Notes: generated from the letters alone by a model not told the origin. A stretch of DNA of 64,000 nt from CAVYBY01 sp963766935 (GCA_963766935.1 CAVYBY010000002.1:186001-250000); one strand, 5' to 3'. Numbered from the stretch's first letter, positions 1 through 8,899 are shown. Translations and numbers: made by a program.

Positions 1-642
1 CGTTCCTTGCTCGGGTTGCGAACCGTGCGCGGCGCGTCCGTGCGCGGTGAGCGTGATCCAGGCGCCACCACGCTCGGCAAGCGCCAGTTGCAGCTCCGTC
101 GGCTCGCCGACGATGGCGGCATCCTGCGTGAGCAGCCCGCGCTCCAGCAGGATCTTCGTGCCCTGCGTCCCCGCGAGCTCCTCGTCGGCGACCAGATGGA
201 AGACCAGCGAGCCGCCCAGTTCGATGCCGGCCCGGCGGACCGCGGCGGCGGCGGCCACCGCAGCGGCCACCGCGCCCTTCATGTCGACGGCGCCGCGGCC
301 GATGAGCCGTCCCTGCTCGACCCGTGCGGACCACGGGTCGCCGGTCCACGTGGCCGGGTCCCCGGCCGGCACGACGTCGAGGTGTCCGTTCCAGGCGAGC
401 GACGGGCCGTCGCCGGTTCCGATCCGCGCGACGACGCTCGGCCGGCCCGTCGGCGAGCGAACGATCTCGATCCGGGCTCCGAGCGCGTCGAGCGCGTCGC
501 CGGCGATCCCGGCCGCCTCTTCCTCCGAGCCTCCGGGGTTCTCCGAGCGAGCCGCCACCAGGGCCTGGGCCAGCCGCTGCACCTCCGACGGGTCGACGGC
601 GGCGGCCGCCGCCTCGCGAAGGTTCCCGGGCCGACTCGACAC
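1..642 (-). CDS. M20 family metallopeptidase (ArgE/DapE/CPG2-like), C-terminus cut by window edge
   Basis: Zinc-dependent amidohydrolase of the M20 family, whose members deacylate N-acyl amino acids or cleave dipeptides in the cytoplasm. The visible 214 residues show the metal-binding GHLDVVP segment, the GRGAVDMKG block and the VADEELAGTQG segment with the catalytic/metal Glu pair, followed by the start of the dimerisation domain (AHGRAAHGS). The GTG start at 642 is chosen because a -10-like TAGCAT lies 7 bases upstream, suggesting a leaderless message. The gene is divergent from the Nudix gene. The family also contains succinyl-diaminopimelate desuccinylase and acetylornithine deacetylase; the substrate cannot be decided here. 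The rest of the gene lies left of the window. Confidence 0.85.
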   Translation of the reverse strand, partial: MSSRPGNLREAAAAAVDPSEVQRLAQALVAARSENPGGSEEEAAGIAGDALDALGARIEIVRSPTGRPSVVARIGTGDGPSLAWNGHLDVVPAGDPATWTGDPWSARVEQGRLIGRGAVDMKGAVAAAVAAAAAVRRAGIELGGSLVFHLVADEELAGTQGTKILLERGLLTQDAAIVGEPTELQLALAERGGAWITLTAHGRAAHGSQPEQGT

Positions 643-649
643 TGGGCGG

Positions 650-655
650 ATGCTA
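650..655 (-). promoter_or_regulatory. -10-like element of the M20 peptidase gene (leaderless type)
   Basis: TAGCAT on the minus strand ends 7 bases before the GTG at 642, so transcription would begin at or beside the start codon. No Shine-Dalgarno sequence is seen. Confidence 0.45.
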
Positions 656-688
656 CCCGCACGCGCCGAGGCTTCCTCGGCGTCCGCC

Positions 689-694
689 TACGAT
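689..694 (+). promoter_or_regulatory. -10-like element of the Nudix gene (leaderless type)
   Basis: TACGAT ends 6 bases before the ATG at 701. No convincing -35 box and no well-spaced Shine-Dalgarno sequence, as in other leaderless candidates in this window. Confidence 0.4.
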
Positions 695-700
695 GGAGCC

Positions 701-1279
701 ATGGTCACCTCGGACGTCCGTTCCCGGTTGCGTGCCGCGCTCGACCAGGATCCGTCTGCGGTCCCGCCGCCCGGCGACCGCCTGGCCGCCGTCCTGGCGC
801 CGATCATCCTTTTGCCCGAACCCCTGCTGCTGTTCACGGAACGCGCCGCCGGGCTTCGCCGTCACGCCGGCGAGATGTCGTTTCCCGGCGGCCTGGCCGA
901 TCCGGGCGATCGAAGCCTCGCCGACACGGCGCTCCGAGAGGCGCGAGAGGAGATCGGGCTGGACCCGTCGCTCGCCGAGCTCGTCGGTGCCCTTCCGCCC
1001 GTGCACACGCACGTGAGTGGGATCCTCGCGGTGCCGTTCGTCGGACTCCTTCCGGCGGACCCGGAGCTCACGTTGCAGACCGACGAGATCGCGGCGGTCG
1101 TGACGGTCCCGGTTGCGCGCATGGCGGCCGTGGAGCAGGAGCGCGAGCTCGTCCGCGGCGACGCCACCTGGCGCGGCTGGTGGTACGAGATCGACGGATG
1201 GGTGGTGTGGGGCGCGACCGGGTCGATGGTGCACACCCTGCTCGAGGTGCTTCGCCGGGAGACGTCGTGGACGACGTGA
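701..1279 (+). CDS. Nudix hydrolase, CoA pyrophosphatase type
   Basis: Predicted to hydrolyse the pyrophosphate bond of CoA or related nucleotides. The 192-residue protein has a complete Nudix box at about residues 63-86 (GG then REAREEIGL) preceded by the LRRHAGEMSFPGG stretch typical of the NudL/UPF0035 CoA pyrophosphatase subgroup. The ATG at 701 is preferred over upstream in-frame starts, because those would run through the divergent peptidase gene and because a -10-like hexamer lies just upstream. Its stop overlaps the GTG of the next gene by 4 bases (GTGA). The downstream neighbour is a CoA-binding-fold protein, so the pair may act in CoA or nucleotide housekeeping, which is an inference. 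Confidence 0.85.
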   Translation: MVTSDVRSRLRAALDQDPSAVPPPGDRLAAVLAPIILLPEPLLLFTERAAGLRRHAGEMSFPGGLADPGDRSLADTALREAREEIGLDPSLAELVGALPPVHTHVSGILAVPFVGLLPADPELTLQTDEIAAVVTVPVARMAAVEQERELVRGDATWRGWWYEIDGWVVWGATGSMVHTLLEVLRRETSWTT

Positions 1280-1704
1280 CGGTGCCCGGGGATCGCGAGC
1301 TGCGGAGCCTGCTCGGCGAGGCCCGCGTGGTGGCCGTCGTCGGGCTCTCCTCGAAACCCGGCCGGCCATCGCTCGAGGTTGCGGGGTATCTCCAAGGGCA
1401 CGGCTATCGGATCGTCCCGGTCAATCCGAACGAGACGAGCGTGCTCGGAGAGCGGGCCTACCCGAGGCTGCTCGACATCCCGTCCGACGTGAAGGTCGAC
1501 GTGGTCGACGCGTTCCGCCGGGCCGAGGACACGCCGGCCGTGGCCCGGGACGCGGTCGCGATCGGCGCGAAGGTCCTGTGGCTTCAGGAAGGGATCGTCA
1601 ACGAGGAGGCCGAGCGCATCGCGTCCGAGGCGGGGCTCGACGTCATCATGGGAGTCTGCATCCGCGAGACGAGAAAGCGACTGATGGGGGAGGGCCAACC
1701 GTGA
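1276..1704 (+). CDS. CoA-binding domain protein (Rossmann fold)
   Basis: Small soluble protein of 142 residues, almost entirely one CoA_binding domain: the glycine-rich VVAVVGLSSKPGRPS loop near residue 20, the IVPVNPNE strand-loop, and the C-terminal GVCIRET segment typical of YccU-like proteins. Members bind CoA derivatives; a specific reaction is unknown. Translation starts at GTG 1276, inside the stop region of the Nudix gene (GTGA), and its own TGA overlaps the GTG of the next small gene, so the three are probably translationally coupled. A GTG at 1267 is an alternative start. Confidence 0.8.
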   Translation: MTVPGDRELRSLLGEARVVAVVGLSSKPGRPSLEVAGYLQGHGYRIVPVNPNETSVLGERAYPRLLDIPSDVKVDVVDAFRRAEDTPAVARDAVAIGAKVLWLQEGIVNEEAERIASEAGLDVIMGVCIRETRKRLMGEGQP

Positions 1705-1865
1705 CCAAGTGGGAGTACTTCGTGGCACCGCTGCTCGAACACAACCCCGGCGAGATCCTGAACACGTTCGGCGACGACGGGTGGGAGCTGGTCTCGGTCG
1801 TGCAGCAGCAAACACCCGTCGGTGGCATGTCGACGATCGCGTACCTGAAGCGGCCGGCGGCCTGA
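1701..1865 (+). CDS. DUF4177-like small protein
   Basis: A 54-residue protein that begins KWEYFVAPL and contains GDDGWELVSV, the pattern of the DUF4177 family of short, single-domain proteins of unknown function. It starts at GTG 1701, overlapping the previous stop by 4 bases, which supports its reality despite the short length. It ends with a strand-like AYLKRP segment. No catalytic motif is visible. Its coupling to a CoA-binding protein and a Nudix hydrolase is the only functional hint. Confidence 0.75.
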   Translation: MTKWEYFVAPLLEHNPGEILNTFGDDGWELVSVVQQQTPVGGMSTIAYLKRPAA

Positions 1866-1878
1866 GGGGTACGAGCGG

Positions 1879-3003
1879 CTAGCCGAGCGCCCGCTCGAGG
1901 TCGGCCACGAGGTCGTCCGGGTGCTCGATGCCGACCGAGAGGCGGACGAGCGCCCCGCTGACCTCGAGCGGCGAGCCGGCCACGCTCAGGTGTGTCATCG
2001 ACCCCGGGACCTCGATGAGGGACTCCACCCCGCCGAGCGACTCGGCGAGCAGGAAGATCCGCGTCCCTTCCGCGATCCGCCGCGCCTCGGCGGGCGACGC
2101 GACCTCGAACGAGACCATCCCGCCGAACCCGCTCATCTGCCGGGCGGCGACGTCGTGCCCCGGGTGGCCGGGCAGACCCGGATAGTGGACGCGCAGGGCC
2201 TTCGGATGCGCGGTGAGCGCCGCGGCCACCCGCTCGGCGTTGCGGCAGTGGGCCTGCATGCGCACCGCCAGCGTCTGCACGCCGCGAAGGGCCAGGAAGC
2301 AGTCCATCGGACCGGGGACGGCGCCGACGGCGGTCGTCAGATAGGCCAGCTGCTCGATCAGTTCCGGGTCGTTCGTCACCACGGCGCCGCCGATGAGATC
2401 GGAGTGCCCGCCGAGGTACTTCGTGACGCTGTGAACGACCACGTCGGCTCCCAGCTCGAGGGGGCGCTGGAGCGCGGGCGTGGCCAGAGTGTTGTCGACG
2501 ACGAGCCGGGCGCCCACGTCGCGCGCCGCCGCCGCCACGCCGGCGATGTCCACGATCGTGAGCAGCGGGTTCGACGGCGTCTCGACCCAGACCATCCGGG
2601 TCTCGTCGCGGATCGCCCCCCGCACGGCAGCCGGGTCCGTCAGGTCGGCGACCGAGCACGCGAGACCCCACGGCTCGAGGACCCGGGCGATGAGCCGATG
2701 CGTGCCGCCGTAGACGTCGTTCGCGAGCACGACGTGGTCGCCCGGGCGAAGCGTCAGCAACAGCGTGGTCTCGGCGGCGAGCCCGCTCGCGAACGCAAAG
2801 GCGCGATCGCCGCCCTCGAGCGAGGCGAGGGCCTGCTGGAGCGCCTCGCGCGTGGGGTTGCCGCCGCGCGCGTAGTCCCACGCCTTCGGTTCGCCCACGG
2901 CCGGCTGCGCGAACGTGGAGGTCTGGTAGATCGGGACGGAGACCGCGCCGTAGGTGGCGTCGGGGTCCTGGCCCGCGTGGATCGCTCTCGTCTCGAAGTT
3001 CAT
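1879..3003 (-). CDS. PLP-dependent transsulfuration enzyme (cystathionine gamma-synthase/lyase family)
   Basis: Cytoplasmic PLP enzyme of the Cys/Met metabolism family, 374 residues, full length. The Schiff-base lysine is expected at about residue 195 in HSVTKYLGGHSDL; the substrate-binding YARGGNPTR and the SGLAAE cofactor segment near residue 73 are present. Last gene of a minus-strand operon: its ATG at 3003 overlaps the stop of the DUF429 gene (ATGA), and cystathionine beta-synthase is two genes upstream. With CBS as partner, cystathionine gamma-lyase (reverse transsulfuration, making cysteine from homocysteine) is more likely than cystathionine gamma-synthase, but sequence alone does not separate them. 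Confidence 0.88.
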   Translation of the reverse strand: MNFETRAIHAGQDPDATYGAVSVPIYQTSTFAQPAVGEPKAWDYARGGNPTREALQQALASLEGGDRAFAFASGLAAETTLLLTLRPGDHVVLANDVYGGTHRLIARVLEPWGLACSVADLTDPAAVRGAIRDETRMVWVETPSNPLLTIVDIAGVAAAARDVGARLVVDNTLATPALQRPLELGADVVVHSVTKYLGGHSDLIGGAVVTNDPELIEQLAYLTTAVGAVPGPMDCFLALRGVQTLAVRMQAHCRNAERVAAALTAHPKALRVHYPGLPGHPGHDVAARQMSGFGGMVSFEVASPAEARRIAEGTRIFLLAESLGGVESLIEVPGSMTHLSVAGSPLEVSGALVRLSVGIEHPDDLVADLERALG

Positions 3004-3839
3004 CGAAGCTCCGTGGGAGGCTCCCACTTGCGCCGCCCGAGCTCCTCGGCGGCGGCGCGGCCCTCTCGGATCCGCTTCCACAGGGCCGACTTGCGCTTGG
3101 CGTCGTGACCGGGTGCGAACTCGCGACCGGCCGGCACCATCCGGTCGCACTCCGGCGCCCCGCACGCGCACCAGGCGAACAGCCGGGTGGATCCGTCGTC
3201 CGCGAGGCGGCCCGCGCGGTAGACCGGGGCGAGCGCCCGGGCCGGCACGACGATCACGCCCTCGCGCGGGTCCCCCAGGTACGAGGCGAGCCCTTCGAGC
3301 ACCAACACACCGGTGAGCGCCGCGAGCGCGGCGTCGATCTGGTCGATGGTGGTGAGGTCCTCGGTGCGAACGCCCTGCATCCGCAGGACCCGCTCCCGCC
3401 ACGCCCGCTTGCGCATGCCGCCGGGCGCAAGACAGCCGGTGAGGACCGCCGCGCTCGCGTGCGGAAACACCTCGATGCTCCGTCGCCGGAACGAACCACC
3501 CGTGAACAGGGGATAGCCCAGGCGCTCCAGCAGCGCGAAGGCCTGCATCCCCGCGCGCATCCAGTCGAAGTGGTTCCCGTCCGAGTGCTCCGCAGAGGGA
3601 GTGCGAAACGCGTGGATATTCAGCCGCGCCAGCTCGTTCTCGGTGAGGCGCGACCGGCCGTTCGTCGCCCAGCGCGACGGCGAGTCGACCGCCACGACGT
3701 CGGGGCGAAGCTCCCGGACCATCCGCTCGATATCGTCCAGCGTCGCGTGCGGCGCGACGTGGACCGGGTTGCGGCGCTCGTCCATCGCCACGAGGTCGAA
3801 CCCCTTACCCACGCCGACATCGATGCCGATCGACCGCAC
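3000..3839 (-). CDS. DUF429 domain protein
   Basis: A 279-residue protein of the DUF429 family, predicted to have an RNase H-like fold. The N-terminus SIGIDVGVGKGFDLV resembles the first acidic strand of that fold, and VVAVDSPSRW near residue 55 is another conserved acidic site. A Cys-containing stretch near the C-terminus (CACGAPECDRM) may bind metal. GTG 3839 is chosen as the start because it lies one base after the stop of cbs; starting earlier would overlap cbs. The stop overlaps the start of the metB-like gene. The function is unknown; its position between two transsulfuration genes is striking and may hint at a link with sulfur metabolism. Confidence 0.75.
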   Translation of the reverse strand: MRSIGIDVGVGKGFDLVAMDERRNPVHVAPHATLDDIERMVRELRPDVVAVDSPSRWATNGRSRLTENELARLNIHAFRTPSAEHSDGNHFDWMRAGMQAFALLERLGYPLFTGGSFRRRSIEVFPHASAAVLTGCLAPGGMRKRAWRERVLRMQGVRTEDLTTIDQIDAALAALTGVLVLEGLASYLGDPREGVIVVPARALAPVYRAGRLADDGSTRLFAWCACGAPECDRMVPAGREFAPGHDAKRKSALWKRIREGRAAAEELGRRKWEPPTELR

Positions 3840-3840
3840 G

Positions 3841-5214
3841 TCAGGATCCGGAACGGCGGCGCGCCAGGAAGTCGAGCATGTCGCTGCGGGTGAGCACTCC
3901 GACCGCCCGGCCACGTTCGGCCACCACGACCGCGGGTGCGTGCTCGAGCGCGGCGAACGCCACGTCGATCGGGTCGTCGCGCTCCGCCAACGGGATCGGG
4001 GGCGCCATCACCTCGGCGACGTCCGCGCCCAGCGCGTCGGGATCGCGGAAGACCCGCTCCAGCAGCTCGCGGTCGCGGATCGATCCGACAAACCCGGCAA
4101 CGTCGTTTCCTTCTTGACGGCTCACTGGGGCCTGCGAGATCGAATGCTCGTGAAGGAGTGCGACCGCCTGCCGGACCTTGTCGCGCGCGCGGACCGTGAT
4201 GAGCGTCGGCAGCTCGCCGCCCTTGGACCGCAAGACCTCGTCGATGAGGATCGCGTCGCTGCGGGCGAGCATCCCGTACTGGAGCATCCACGAGTCGGAG
4301 TAGATCTTCGACAGATAGGAACGTCCTCCGTCGGGGAGCAGGACGACGATGGTTGCCTCCGCCGGCAGATCGCGCGCGACCTGGAGGGCGGCGAAGACCG
4401 CCGTCCCGCCGGAGCCACCCACCAGGATGCCTTCACGGCGCGTCAACGCACGAGCGGTGAGGAACGAATCGCGGTCGCTCACGCGGACGACTCTGTCCAC
4501 CACGCTCGGATCGTAAGTGTCGGGCCAGAAGTCCTCGCCGATCCCTTCGACGAGGTAGGGCCGCGGCTCGTCGCCGGAGAACACCGAGCCCTCCGGATCC
4601 GCCCCGACCACGAGGATGTCGGGCCGCTGCCGCTTGAGGTACCGGCCCACGCCCGTGATGGTTCCCCCGGTGCCGATCCCGGCCACGAATACGTCGACCG
4701 TTCCGTCGGTCTGCTCCCAGATCTCCGGGCCGGTGGTCTCCTCGTGCGTGGCCGGGTTCTCCTGGTTGAAGTACTGGTTCGGCTGGAACGCGCCGGGGAT
4801 CTCCTCGGTCAGCCGGTCCGCGACCCGGTAGTAGGACTCCGGAGACTCGGGCGAGACGGCCGTGGGGGTGATCACCACCTCCGCCCCGTAGGCGCGGAGC
4901 AGGGCGATCTTCTCCTGGCTCATCTTGTCCGGCATCACGAAGATGCAGCGGTATCCGCGGACCGCCGCGGCGATCGCCAGGCCGTGCCCGGTGTTTCCCG
5001 AGGTCGGCTCGACGATCGTCCCACCGGGCAGAAGCCGGCCCGCGCGTTCGGCCGCCTCGATCATCCGGATGCCGATCCGGTCCTTCACGCTGCCGCCGGG
5101 GTTGAGCATCTCGCACTTGACCAGGATGGCCGGGGCGAGACCGGCGGTCACGGCGTGGAGGCGGACGAGCGGCGTGCCGCCCACCGCGTCGAGGAACGTA
5201 TCGAGAATCTCCAA
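3841..5214 (-). CDS. cbs: cystathionine beta-synthase with C-terminal CBS domains
   Basis: PLP enzyme condensing serine and homocysteine to cystathionine; 457 residues. The PLP lysine is K44 in GGSVKDRIG, with the PTSGNTGHGLA substrate loop near residue 90 and the phosphate-binding IGTGGTITGVG loop near 180. Two CBS domains occupy about residues 335-455 and usually bind adenosyl ligands such as S-adenosylmethionine, implying allosteric control. Start codon is TTG at 5214, preceded by a GGGG-rich stretch. First gene of the cbs-DUF429-metB operon. O-acetylserine sulfhydrylase is the alternative family reading, but the C-terminal CBS pair favours cystathionine beta-synthase. Confidence 0.88.
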   Translation of the reverse strand: MEILDTFLDAVGGTPLVRLHAVTAGLAPAILVKCEMLNPGGSVKDRIGIRMIEAAERAGRLLPGGTIVEPTSGNTGHGLAIAAAVRGYRCIFVMPDKMSQEKIALLRAYGAEVVITPTAVSPESPESYYRVADRLTEEIPGAFQPNQYFNQENPATHEETTGPEIWEQTDGTVDVFVAGIGTGGTITGVGRYLKRQRPDILVVGADPEGSVFSGDEPRPYLVEGIGEDFWPDTYDPSVVDRVVRVSDRDSFLTARALTRREGILVGGSGGTAVFAALQVARDLPAEATIVVLLPDGGRSYLSKIYSDSWMLQYGMLARSDAILIDEVLRSKGGELPTLITVRARDKVRQAVALLHEHSISQAPVSRQEGNDVAGFVGSIRDRELLERVFRDPDALGADVAEVMAPPIPLAERDDPIDVAFAALEHAPAVVVAERGRAVGVLTRSDMLDFLARRRSGS

Positions 5215-5265
5215 CCCTCGACCCCCCAGCCGGCCGTCGTCCTATCGTCCCACGCCGAAAGGCGC

Positions 5266-5297
5266 CCGGACGGGCCCTCGGGCCATTGACCGTCCGG
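5266..5297. other. inverted repeat in the cbs / REC-GGDEF divergent region
   Basis: Arms CCGGACGG (5266-5273) and CCGTCCGG (5290-5297) are perfectly complementary, with a GC-rich loop that can pair further. It lies between the divergent starts of cbs and the REC-GGDEF gene, so it could be a leader hairpin of either transcript. I found no match to the SAM or SAH riboswitch patterns I know. Confidence 0.35.
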
Positions 5298-5341
5298 CTT
5301 CACCGTGAGCTTCCCCGGCCCGCTACACCTGCGGGGGTAAA

Positions 5342-6355
5342 GTGCCGACACCAATGGAGACGTCCAATTGGGAGCAAAGCGACCCGGTGACCGACTACAA
5401 CCACGACGCATCAGACGAGCAGGAGAGCGCCCACGAGAGCTTGCTCGTCGTGGACGACGACCCGTTCATCGCGCGGCTGCTCGAGATCGAGCTTCGGGCG
5501 GCGGGCTACGACGTCCGCATTGCGAGCGACGGGGAGCTGGCCCTGCAGGCCGCCCAGGAGCGCGTGCCCGATCTCGTCCTTGCCGACGTGATGATGCCCA
5601 ACATGGACGGGTTCGAGCTGACCCGCCGCCTTCGCCAGGACGCGCGTACCGCGGCCGTGTCCGTGATCATGCTGACGGCTCGCGGACTCTCGGCCGACAA
5701 GCTCGAGGGCTTTGCCATCGGGGCGGACGACTACATCGTCAAGCCGTTCGATACCCCGGAGCTGCTCGCTCGAATCCGCGGGGTTCTGCGCCGGTCGAAA
5801 GACATCCGCTCGCAGTCGCCGCTCACCGGGCTTCCCGGCAACGTCCGGATCGAGGAGGAGATCGAGGCCCGCGTGCAAAGCGGCGAGGAGTTCGCGATCC
5901 TGTATGTCGACGTCGACAACTTCAAGGCATTCAACGACCACTACGGGTTCATGCGGGGGGACCAGGCGATTCAGAAGGTGGCCAGGCTCGTTGAGGACTC
6001 AACGCTCGAGCTGGCCGGCGAGGCCTTTGTCGGCCACGTCGGAGGCGACGACTTCATCGTGGTGATTCCCCCGGATTCCGCGATCGAGATCGCGCAGGCG
6101 ATCATCGATCGCTTCGACGCGGAAGCCGCGGGTCTCTACGATCCCGCCGACCGCGACCACGGGTACATCGAGGTCACGAACCGGCGCGGCGAGCTTCGGC
6201 GGTTCCCGATCATGACGCTGTCGATCGGGGTTGCATCGACGTCGAAGCGCCGGTTCGACCACTACGCGCAAGCCGTTGCGGTTGCGACCGAGATGAAGCA
6301 GTTCACGAAGGCCTCGCCCGGATCGTCCTGGGCGATCGACCGCCGTACGTCCTGA
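5342..6355 (+). CDS. response regulator with GGDEF output domain (putative diguanylate cyclase)
   Basis: Two-domain cytoplasmic protein of 337 residues: a receiver domain (about 33-150) with acidic DDD at 38-40, phospho-acceptor D82 in LADVMMPNMDG, and K in IVKPF; then a GGDEF domain (about 160-330) with the SPLTGLPGN start and YVDVDNFKAFND. The signature reads GGDDF rather than GGDEF/GGEEF near residue 230, so cyclase activity is uncertain. GTG 5342 is used because a GGGGG run sits 5-10 bases upstream; ATG 5354 is possible. It faces a REC-kinase and a REC-EAL gene on the other strand, which together look like one c-di-GMP signalling module. Confidence 0.85.
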   Translation: MPTPMETSNWEQSDPVTDYNHDASDEQESAHESLLVVDDDPFIARLLEIELRAAGYDVRIASDGELALQAAQERVPDLVLADVMMPNMDGFELTRRLRQDARTAAVSVIMLTARGLSADKLEGFAIGADDYIVKPFDTPELLARIRGVLRRSKDIRSQSPLTGLPGNVRIEEEIEARVQSGEEFAILYVDVDNFKAFNDHYGFMRGDQAIQKVARLVEDSTLELAGEAFVGHVGGDDFIVVIPPDSAIEIAQAIIDRFDAEAAGLYDPADRDHGYIEVTNRRGELRRFPIMTLSIGVASTSKRRFDHYAQAVAVATEMKQFTKASPGSSWAIDRRTS

Positions 6356-6364
6356 TCCTCGGGC

Positions 6365-7561
6365 TCAAACGGCGGCGTCGACCGCCGCCACAGGCGCGTC
6401 GACCGCGGCAAAGGTCAGGGTGAACAGCGCACCGCCTCCGTCCCTGGGTTGCACCCCGATGCCGCCACCGATCGCATCCATGATGCGAGCGGCGAGGAAC
6501 AACCCGATGCCGAGGCCTTCGTGACTTCGGGTCATCAAGTCCTGTGTCTGTTCGAACGGTCGCGAAGATCCGCGCTTGTATCTCGGGGGCGACGCCCGGG
6601 CCGCGATCGGCGACCGACAGCGTTGCCGTCCCCGCGCTCATCGACGCCTGGATGTCGACGTTCTCGCCCGGAGGGGAGAAGTCGAGGGCGTTCTCGATCA
6701 GAATCGACAGGGCCACCGCCGCGAGCTCTGGGTCGGCCCACAAGCGCCCGGCGCGGCCCACGGTTTCGTGCACCCGGAGCCGGTCTTGGACGAACTCGGC
6801 GGTGGCCAGTTGCAGCAGTTCGGCCGGGGCGATGAGCCGCGTCTCGATCACGACGCCTTCACGGTCCAGCCGGGCGGCGGCCTGGAGGTTGCCGACGAGC
6901 CTGCGAAGCCGCCTCGATGCCCGCTCGACGCCGACGGCCAGCTCCTGGATCTCCAGGGGGGAGAGATTCTGGTTCGTGCTGCGAGACGAGGGTGCCGGCG
7001 AACCCCTGGATCGTGGTGATCGGCGTGAAGATCTCGTGGGAGAGCACCTGGATCAGGTCGCGCTTCATCCGATCCAGCTCCCGAAGCTCTTCGGCGAGGT
7101 GCTCGCTCTGATCCAGCAGACCGGACAGCTCGCGGATCACGTCGATGGTGACTTCGGCGGAGAGCCGACCCTGCCCCTTGGAGGCGCCGTGCGCTGCGGC
7201 GATGATCTCGTTGTTGGAGGAGCTCTTGATCAGGTAGCCGATGACGCCGGCTCGGAGCATCTCCAAGACGGTTTCCCGATCCTCATACGCCGAGTACGCG
7301 ATCAGGTTCGTCTTCGGGGAGCACCGCCGGATCTCGCGTGCGGCGTGCGCACCGCCGCCCGGCATCCTCACGTCGAGGAACGCCACGTCCGGCTGCTCGC
7401 GCCGGGCGCTGTCGATCGCCGACTCGGCATCGACGGCGGCCGCCACGACCTCGAGCGTTGGGTCCGACGAAAGGATCTTGCCGAGGGCCTCGCGGACCGG
7501 TGTCTCGTCTTCCGCGATCAGAACGCGAACGGGACCGAGCCCGTTCCGCCGCGGGGGTCAT
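6365..7561 (-). CDS. receiver-histidine kinase protein, frame disrupted
   Basis: Predicted sensor-less histidine kinase: an N-terminal receiver domain (VLIAEDE, D in AFLDVRMPG, K in YLIKSSS) joined to a HisKA domain with the phospho-accepting His in QVLSHEIFTPIT and a HATPase_c domain (N box SILIENALDFSPPG, G1 box VADRGPGVAPE, GLGIGLFLA). Conservation continues through at least three frame changes, near 7530-7550, 6975-6995 and 6558, each explained by a single-base indel; the last needs one C removed in the ATFEQT segment. I therefore read it as one gene with consensus errors rather than a pseudogene. The ATG at 7561 overlaps the stop of the REC-EAL gene (ATGA). Confidence 0.7.
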
Positions 7562-8820
7562 CGCATGTTGATCGGCCCGGGTTCGGCGAGATAGAAGCCC
7601 TGCCCGAGGCCGACTCCGATGTCGAGCAACGTGTCCAGCTCGGCCTTTGTCTCGATGCCCTCCGCGACGATCTCGATGCCCATCTCGTCGGCGAACGAGG
7701 TCAGCGCGGACGTCATCGCGCGTTTGGCGCGATCGGCGTCGATCCCACGGACGAGGCTGATGTCGATCTTCACGATATCCGGGCTGAGGTTGAGGGCGTG
7801 CCGCAGGCTCGCGAAGCCCGCTCCCGCGTCGTCGATCGCGAGCCGGACGCCGTGGGCTCACGCAAGCCCGACAGCGCCGCGACGAGCGAGGGGTAGTCGT
7901 CCACCGGCTCGTGCTCGGTGATCTCGACCACCATGCGATCGGCGTGTCCGGCGAGGAGATCGCCGAGCTCGGGGGAGGAGGCGGTGCGGTGCGAGCAGTT
8001 GACCGCCAGATAGACGTCGGGCGTCGATGCGCGGGAGCGCGCTGAGCGCTTGGCGGACCGCGCGGAGCTCGAGGGCGACGCTCAGCTCGAGGGCGACGGC
8101 CTCGGCGAACCATTCGTCCGGCGGCCGCAGCGGAAACGAGCGGAACCGTGCCAGGGCCTCGATGCCTCGCTCCTCGCCCGTCCGCAGGTCCACGATCGGC
8201 TGAAAGACCATCGAGACGCCGTCGCCGGTGATGAACCGCTCGATCTGGCCGCGTCTGGCCGCTTGCGTCTCGCGTTCGATCTCTTCGCGGCGAAGCTGCG
8301 ACGTGAGCTCGCTGACGATCCCGCCGACGACCTCGACCGACATGCTGGTCCCGCCGTTGGCCACGCGCTCGATCGACTCGACGATCTGCTCGGCTGCCGT
8401 TCCCTTGACGAGGTAGCCGACCGCACCGGCCCGCAGCATCTCGAGGACGGTCGGGCGGTCCTCGAACGCCGAGAGCGCGATCACGCGGGTGCCGGGCGAC
8501 GCGCGCAGGATCTCGCGGGCGGCTCGTGGCCCTCCGCCCGAGGGCATCTTCACGTCGACGAGGGCAACGTCGGGACGGCGCTCGATGGCCAGGGCGATGG
8601 CCTCCTCGGCGTCTCCGGCCGTTCCCACGAGCACCAGGTGATCCTCGTGGGATACGAGGTCCGCGATGGCAATGCGCAGCTCGGGCTCGTCGTCTGCCAC
8701 GAGCACGCGGATCTGCGAGAGGTCGCCGGCGAACGACGGCGACGTGATCGGGGAGGCTTGCCACTGCCTATGGACGCTATCGATTCCAGTGGTGGGCGCA
8801 CAATCAGCCGACCCGGCCAT
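7558..8820 (-). CDS. response regulator with EAL domain (putative c-di-GMP phosphodiesterase), frame disrupted
   Basis: Receiver domain (VLVADDEPELR, D in ALVDVKMPSGG, K in YLVKGTA) followed by an EAL domain. Catalytic features of c-di-GMP phosphodiesterases are all present: IEALARF, LAVNCS, VVEITEHE, LAIDDAGAG, VKIDISLV, IVAEGIET and GQGFYLAEP. The reading frame changes near 8030 and near 7855, each needing one base; I treat these as probable assembly indels because every catalytic block survives. ATG 8820 is the chosen start; ATG 8901 would overlap the divergent hutU start. Its receiver closely resembles that of the downstream kinase (VLEMLRAG in both), suggesting local duplication. Confidence 0.72.
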
Positions 8821-8899
8821 TTCGGCGCCCCCGTCGGGGGGACCCGGCGTAGGGATAGCATCGGTCGCAATGGGTCCGAAGTGAGGGTGATGGGCGGCC

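Noticed and set aside
5215..5341. SAM or SAH riboswitch upstream of cbs
   Set aside because: The region is only 127 bases and, apart from one hairpin, lacks the conserved core patterns I know for these riboswitches.
7283..8764. Long Arg/Pro-rich frames antisense or out of frame to known genes (here and in many places)
   Set aside because: Composition is the usual high-GC shadow pattern with no domain; the conserved protein lies in another frame.
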